From assembly GCA_951813295.1 (NCBI GenBank), contig CATOTI010000002.1, forward strand, positions 3,730,522 through 3,794,521: a DNA stretch of 64,000 nucleotides, in the 5' to 3' direction. How positions within the stretch are numbered: the stretch's first letter is position 1; every line of letters starts with the position of its first letter. A model generated the notes under the pieces. It was given only the letters and a program-made list of their open reading frames with translations. It did no database searches and was not told the origin of the DNA. The translations under genes and the position numbers were made by a program. The stretch is from an uncultured Pseudomonadales bacterium. GTDB lineage: Bacteria; Pseudomonadota; Gammaproteobacteria; Pseudomonadales; Azotimanducaceae. Below, piece by piece: positions 60,328 to 64,000 of this stretch.

Positions 60328-61084
60328 TATAGCCGCCGTCGACCGGCAGCACCACGCCGTTGACGAAACTCGCGTCGTCGCTCGCGAGGAATGCCACGGC
60401 TGCAGCGATCTCCTCTGGTTGGCCGAGACGGCCCATCGGGTGGAGGTTCTCCAGGAACGGCACACCGTCGTCCTGCTCGCGGATGTTCGCCGTCATCGGC
60501 GTCACGATGTAGCCGGGTGCAACCGCGTTGACGCGTACGCCGCGGTTGCCGAAGGTGACGGCGTATTGCTTCGTGAGACCGCTCACGCCGTGTTTAGCGG
60601 CGACGTAGGCCCCGGCCCCCGGTGTGAGCGGCTCATTTTGCCCGGTCGTTCGCCCGACCAGACCCACGAGACCAGCAACCGACGCGGTCGAAATGATCAC
60701 GCCCCCGCCGCGCTCGGCCATCTTCTGGGCGCCGTGGAAGAGTCCGTAGTAGACGCCTGAAAGATTGACGGCCACGGTCTGATCCCATCCCGCACCGCCG
60801 GCGATGCCGGCGTTGAGAAACAGGATGTCGAGACCACCGAGTGTTTCGATGGTGGTGTCGAGTGCTTGCTCGACGTCGGACTCGACGGCGACGTCGAGCA
60901 CCATCGACGCCGCTTGGCCGCCGTCGTTGCGAATCATCGCCGCCGTCGCTTCGCACTCGTCCGCGTTCAGGTCGGCGCACATGACGTGCGCCCCTTCGCT
61001 CGCGAGACGAATGGCCGACGCACGGCCGATGCCACTCGCGGCACCCGTGATGAGTGCCACGCGAGAATCGAGTCGGCCCGCCAT
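60317..61084 (-). CDS. Short-chain dehydrogenase/reductase
   Basis: 255 residues, classical SDR: NAD(P) motif TGAASGIG (residues 14-21), D-N-A-G region LFLNAGIAGG, catalytic STASVAGLVG Ser and YVAAKHG Tyr/Lys, and C-terminal GGYTAR. The acidic residue after the second strand (CADLNADE) favours NAD over NADP. The start ATG at 61084 is 20 bases after the upstream hydratase stop. The substrate is unknown; context suggests 3-hydroxyacyl-CoA or alcohol oxidation. Confidence 0.9.
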   Translation of the reverse strand: MAGRLDSRVALITGAASGIGRASAIRLASEGAHVMCADLNADECEATAAMIRNDGGQAASMVLDVAVESDVEQALDTTIETLGGLDILFLNAGIAGGAGWDQTVAVNLSGVYYGLFHGAQKMAERGGGVIISTASVAGLVGLVGRTTGQNEPLTPGAGAYVAAKHGVSGLTKQYAVTFGNRGVRVNAVAPGYIVTPMTANIREQDDGVPFLENLHPMGRLGQPEEIAAAVAFLASDDASFVNGVVLPVDGGYTAR

Positions 61085-61104
61085 GGGTTACTCCCTGCTG
61101 TGCT

Positions 61105-62037
61105 CTAGTAGCCGCCGCCTTCGTTCTTGGCGTCCTTGTCGGTTCCGGCGATCGCACGATCCTTTGGCGCGCTGTCGTAGGCGCCGCGGAAGTCGCGGAA
61201 CGGACCATCGCGCCATTCGAGTGCTGCCTTGAGCCCTTCCTCGCGCACCTTCTTGCCCCACTCGCCCGCGGCTTTACGGGCCGATGACAGTGCTTGGATC
61301 TCGGTTCCGGAATGCAGTCCGTCGCGAATGCCCATCGTTTCGTATTGCCGGTTCACCGCGCGCTTCGAGTACATCAGCATTTCGTTGTCGACCCACGACA
61401 TGCGGCGGGCGAATTTCTCCGTGAAGTCTGCGAGTTCGTCCGGATCGACCGCGTAGGTCGCCCAGCCGAGGCGCTCCATGTCTTCACCGGAGAACGAGTC
61501 GCCGACGTAGGCGAATTCTCGCGCTTTGGTCGGCGGCATGTGCCAGGGCGTCCACATCATGTCCATCGTCGTCATCGCGCGGACGGGCGGATAGCCGATT
61601 TTGGCGTCGCGGGCGCAGATGCGGAAATCGCAGACGGTCGCGAGTTCGGTTCCACCGGCGAGACAATGGCCCTGGATCTGCGCGACGACGGGTTTCGCCA
61701 GTTCCCAGATGATCCAATTGGTCATCACGACATGGCGTGCCCACTGGTTCGCGCCCGGGTGCGTCGTTCCGGTGTCCGGTAAGCCGGATCGCGGGCTCAC
61801 GAAGTCGTGACTCTCGGCGGTACGCGCCGGCGTCAGGTCGTAACCGGCAGAAAACGCTCGACCGGCGCTGCGCAGGACGATCACGCCGATGCTGTCATCG
61901 GCTTCCGCCTCGCGCATGGCGTCCATCAGCTCGCCGCGCAGGTTGTTGGAGAGGGCGTTTAGCTTCTCGGGTCGATTCAGCGTGATGTATGCGAGCCGCT
62001 CATCGGTCTCGTACAGGATGTCTTGATATTCGGGCAT
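61105..62037 (-). CDS. Enoyl-CoA hydratase/isomerase family protein
   Basis: 310 residues, crotonase fold: LYETDERLAYITLNRPEKLN, the oxyanion-hole AFSAGYDL and GHCLAGGTELATVCDFRI. The extra 40-50 residues over the usual 260 lie in the middle and C-terminus. The typical Glu pair of hydratases is not obvious, so the reaction (hydratase, isomerase or another crotonase) is open. GGGGAGGG precedes the ATG at 62037. Confidence 0.88.
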   Translation of the reverse strand: MPEYQDILYETDERLAYITLNRPEKLNALSNNLRGELMDAMREAEADDSIGVIVLRSAGRAFSAGYDLTPARTAESHDFVSPRSGLPDTGTTHPGANQWARHVVMTNWIIWELAKPVVAQIQGHCLAGGTELATVCDFRICARDAKIGYPPVRAMTTMDMMWTPWHMPPTKAREFAYVGDSFSGEDMERLGWATYAVDPDELADFTEKFARRMSWVDNEMLMYSKRAVNRQYETMGIRDGLHSGTEIQALSSARKAAGEWGKKVREEGLKAALEWRDGPFRDFRGAYDSAPKDRAIAGTDKDAKNEGGGY

Positions 62038-62058
62038 TACTCCCTCCCCCTTGGATTC

Positions 62059-62277
62059 TTAAGCCTTGGATTCTTCCATTCGTTCGCGCACCGACCGCTC
62101 GAGCACGTCGAGGTTGAGATCGATCTTCGTCTGAGCCGACCACTGTGCCTGCTCGGAGTTGACGGCGTTGACGTTTTCGAACGTCGCAAGCTTGCCGAGG
62201 CCACGGCGCTGCCCGAAGACGTGCAACGTTCGTCCGTGTATTTCCCACTGGAACTTGCCGTAGACGCCGCTGTACAT
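62059..62277 (-). CDS. Small hypothetical protein upstream of the crotonase gene
   Basis: 72 residues: MYSGVYGKFQWEIHGRTLHV then FGQRRGLGKLATFENVNAVN and a basic-acidic helical tail ending VRERMEESKA. The frame upstream of the ATG stays open and reads plausibly (CRFVLADDS), so the real start may be further upstream. It lies 21 bases before the crotonase gene on the same strand and is probably co-transcribed. I do not recognise a family. Confidence 0.4.
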   Translation of the reverse strand: MYSGVYGKFQWEIHGRTLHVFGQRRGLGKLATFENVNAVNSEQAQWSAQTKIDLNLDVLERSVRERMEESKA

Positions 62278-62401
62278 CGAGTCATCCGCGAGAACGAAGC
62301 GACAATGTAGAGCGGTTTGGCGGTTGCCACAATTCGTCGAGATGGCGGCTCCGCGTCGGCCGATGCGACACTAGTGTGATGCCCTGACGTGGAGAAGCGC
62401 G

Positions 62402-63868
62402 ATGAACCCGAGAACGCCGGTGCTGGTGGGTGTTGGCCAGGTGCTCAATCGAATCGAGACGCTCGATGACGCCATGGAGCCCCTCGCGATGATGTTCGAG
62501 GCGATCGATCGGGCCGTTGCGGACACGGGCACCGGCGGGTTTCTCGACCAGGTGCAATCGGTGCGAGTGATCCGCGGCGTCTGGAGTTACGAGAATCCCG
62601 CCCGCTTGATCGCCGAGAAGATCGGGGCGCCGAACGCACAGACGGTCGGCACGCTGTTCGGAGGCAACCAGAACCAGGCGATCGTCAATCACACCGCCGA
62701 CGCGATTCTCGCGGGTGAACTCGATCTCGTGCTGATCACGGGAGCCGAGAACGGCTATTCCGCCAACAAAGCGCGCAAGGCCGGTGTGGAACTCGAAGCG
62801 ACCGAAGCTCCGGGAACGCCGGATCTCGTACTCGGTGCTCAAAAGCCCGAACACCACGACTTCGAGGTCGCCAAAGGCATTCGTCAGGCGATCCAGGTCT
62901 ACCCGATGTACGACAACGCGATTCGCCACGAACGCGGCGAGACGCTCGACGAACATCTGGCGCGTGTGTCGGCGCTCTGGGCGCGATTCAACGACGTCGC
63001 CGTCGGCAACCCCAATGCGTGGGTGCGAGAGGACTTGAGCGCGACGGAGATTGGCAGGGCCTCGGCGACCAACCGCCAGATCAGCTTCCCGTACACGAAG
63101 CTCATGAACGCCAACATGATGGTCGACATGGGCGCGGCGCTGATCCTGTGTTCGGTCGCGAAAGCACGCGCGCTCGGCATTGCCGAGGACCGTTGGGTCT
63201 ACCCGCACGTCGGCACGCAGGGCTACGACCACTTTTCGGCGTCGGTGCGTGAGTCTTTCACGCGCTCGCCCGGGATTCGGATCACGGGCGGACGGGCGAT
63301 GGAACTCTCGGGCATCAATCCCGACGATCTCGATTTCGTCGATCTCTACAGCTGTTTCCCGTCAGCGGTACAGGTGGCGGCGCGCGAACTGGGCCTCTCG
63401 GAAGAGCGCCCGTTGACGGTCACCGGCGGGCTGACGTTCGGCGGTGGCCCACTCAACAACTACGTGATGCACTCGATCGCACGCACGGTCGAACTCTTGC
63501 GCGAAAAACCCGGTGGTAAAGCGTTGGTGACCGCCAACGGCGGCAACCTCTACAAGCACGTGCATGGGATCTATTCGAGCGCGCCGCCGTCTCGCGATTT
63601 TCAGCACGCCAACGTGCAAGACGAGATCGACGCGTTACCGTCCCGTGAAGTGCTCGAGCGCCATGTCGGCGACGTGACCATCGAGTCGTACACGGTGATG
63701 TATGCCGGCGATGAACCGGCGGTCGGCCACGTGGCTTGCCTCACGGCCGAAGGGAACAGGACCTGGGTGAATACGAACGACCGTGATCTGATGAGCGCGA
63801 TGACGACGGAAGAGTTCTGTGGTCGCGCGGCGTCGGTGTCGGCTGCGGGAGAACTGGCGATTCGCTGA
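62402..63868 (+). CDS. Thiolase-like acetyl-CoA acetyltransferase family protein
   Basis: 488 residues, thiolase fold: PVLVGVGQVLNRIE, LITGAENGYSANKARKAGV, FVDLYSCFPSAVQVAARELG, and GGLTFGGGPLNNYVMHSIA. The place of the nucleophilic cysteine (NxxCSSG in typical thiolases) reads GGNQNQAIVNH near residue 87, so that cysteine is absent; a cysteine remains in DLYSCFPS. Members of this SCP2-thiolase-like subgroup have unclear activity. Neighbours suggest fatty- or aromatic-acid breakdown. Confidence 0.82.
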   Translation: MNPRTPVLVGVGQVLNRIETLDDAMEPLAMMFEAIDRAVADTGTGGFLDQVQSVRVIRGVWSYENPARLIAEKIGAPNAQTVGTLFGGNQNQAIVNHTADAILAGELDLVLITGAENGYSANKARKAGVELEATEAPGTPDLVLGAQKPEHHDFEVAKGIRQAIQVYPMYDNAIRHERGETLDEHLARVSALWARFNDVAVGNPNAWVREDLSATEIGRASATNRQISFPYTKLMNANMMVDMGAALILCSVAKARALGIAEDRWVYPHVGTQGYDHFSASVRESFTRSPGIRITGGRAMELSGINPDDLDFVDLYSCFPSAVQVAARELGLSEERPLTVTGGLTFGGGPLNNYVMHSIARTVELLREKPGGKALVTANGGNLYKHVHGIYSSAPPSRDFQHANVQDEIDALPSREVLERHVGDVTIESYTVMYAGDEPAVGHVACLTAEGNRTWVNTNDRDLMSAMTTEEFCGRAASVSAAGELAIR

Positions 63869-63911
63869 TGGCGTCGATCATTCGGCATTTGGGGACATGG
63901 AAGGAGGGCTG

Positions 63912-64000
63912 ATGGCCTTTTTTGAACGCGACGGGGTACGGCTCTATTTCGAGGAACACGGCGAAGGCTTCCCCGTTCTCCTCTTCGCGCCAGGCGGCAT
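63912..64000 (+). CDS. Alpha/beta hydrolase, partial (cut by window end)
   Basis: From an ATG at 63912, preceded by AAGGAGGG, the translation is AFFERDGVRLYFEEHGEGFP followed by VLLFAPGG. This is the N-terminus of alpha/beta-hydrolase-fold proteins, where the glycine-rich turn forms the oxyanion hole. The gene continues past the window. It is on the same strand as the thiolase-like gene, 43 bases after it. Confidence 0.7.
   Translation, partial: MAFFERDGVRLYFEEHGEGFPVLLFAPGG

Noticed and set aside
1..64000. CRISPR arrays, rRNA genes, complete insertion sequences
   Set aside because: I looked for regularly spaced repeats, rRNA landmarks and transposase motifs and found none.

Overview
The window looks like a chromosomal segment of a high-G+C gammaproteobacterium, probably free-living or marine. 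The support is synteny: ispB / rplU-rpmA-obgE; rpsT / murJ-ribF-lspA-fkpB followed by minor pilins; bamD / rluD-pgeF; ilvI-ilvH-ilvC-pssA; msrPQ; and a complete urt-ure urea operon. No CRISPR array, rRNA gene or intact insertion sequence was seen. One tRNA gene, tRNA-Asn(GTT), is present.

Layout. 0-5.7 kb: a lipoprotein c-type cytochrome/sugar dehydrogenase, an isomerase-glyoxalase fusion, an AbgT transporter that looks frameshifted near its start, and a Phd/PIN toxin-antitoxin pair. 5.7-15.6 kb: an accessory region that may be an old tRNA-Asn island. It is bounded on the right by tRNA-Asn and an integrase N-terminal remnant, and on the left by a degenerate copy of the tRNA 3' end (26 of 31 bases). 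It carries gene fragments (TauD-like, GMC oxidoreductase, amidohydrolase), a GPH-type transporter, a spermidine-dehydrogenase-like flavoprotein, an ABC-F ATPase, and an AT-richer stretch with an N-terminally truncated molybdopterin oxidoreductase. 15.7-30.4 kb: core housekeeping genes. ileS is absent between ribF and lspA, ispH is absent after fkpB, and the minor pilin cluster has no pilY1. 30.5-39.6 kb: branched-chain amino-acid genes, two tandem serine-hydrolase paralogues on the opposite strand, pssA and msrPQ. 39.3-41.7 kb: a two-component sodium/solute symporter with a pterin carbinolamine dehydratase.

41.8-57.8 kb is the most interesting block. A 1104-residue protein joins an NCS1-type permease, a cysteine-rich segment, a histidine kinase and a receiver domain. 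It overlaps a LuxR-type response regulator gene, followed by a porin, the urea ABC transporter urtABCDE and the urease genes ureDABCEFG. The apparent logic is a permease-like sensor controlling outer-membrane entry, high-affinity uptake and hydrolysis of urea. urtA is interrupted by an apparent deletion of about 52 nt and a frame change, so the uptake arm is either newly broken or misassembled here.

57.7-64 kb: an Nramp-like transporter convergent with ureG, then a catabolic-looking set: LLM flavin oxidoreductase, SDR, enoyl-CoA hydratase, a small unknown protein, a thiolase-like protein lacking the usual cysteine, and the start of an alpha/beta hydrolase cut by the window end.

All family calls come from reading translated sequence and motifs; no database search was possible.
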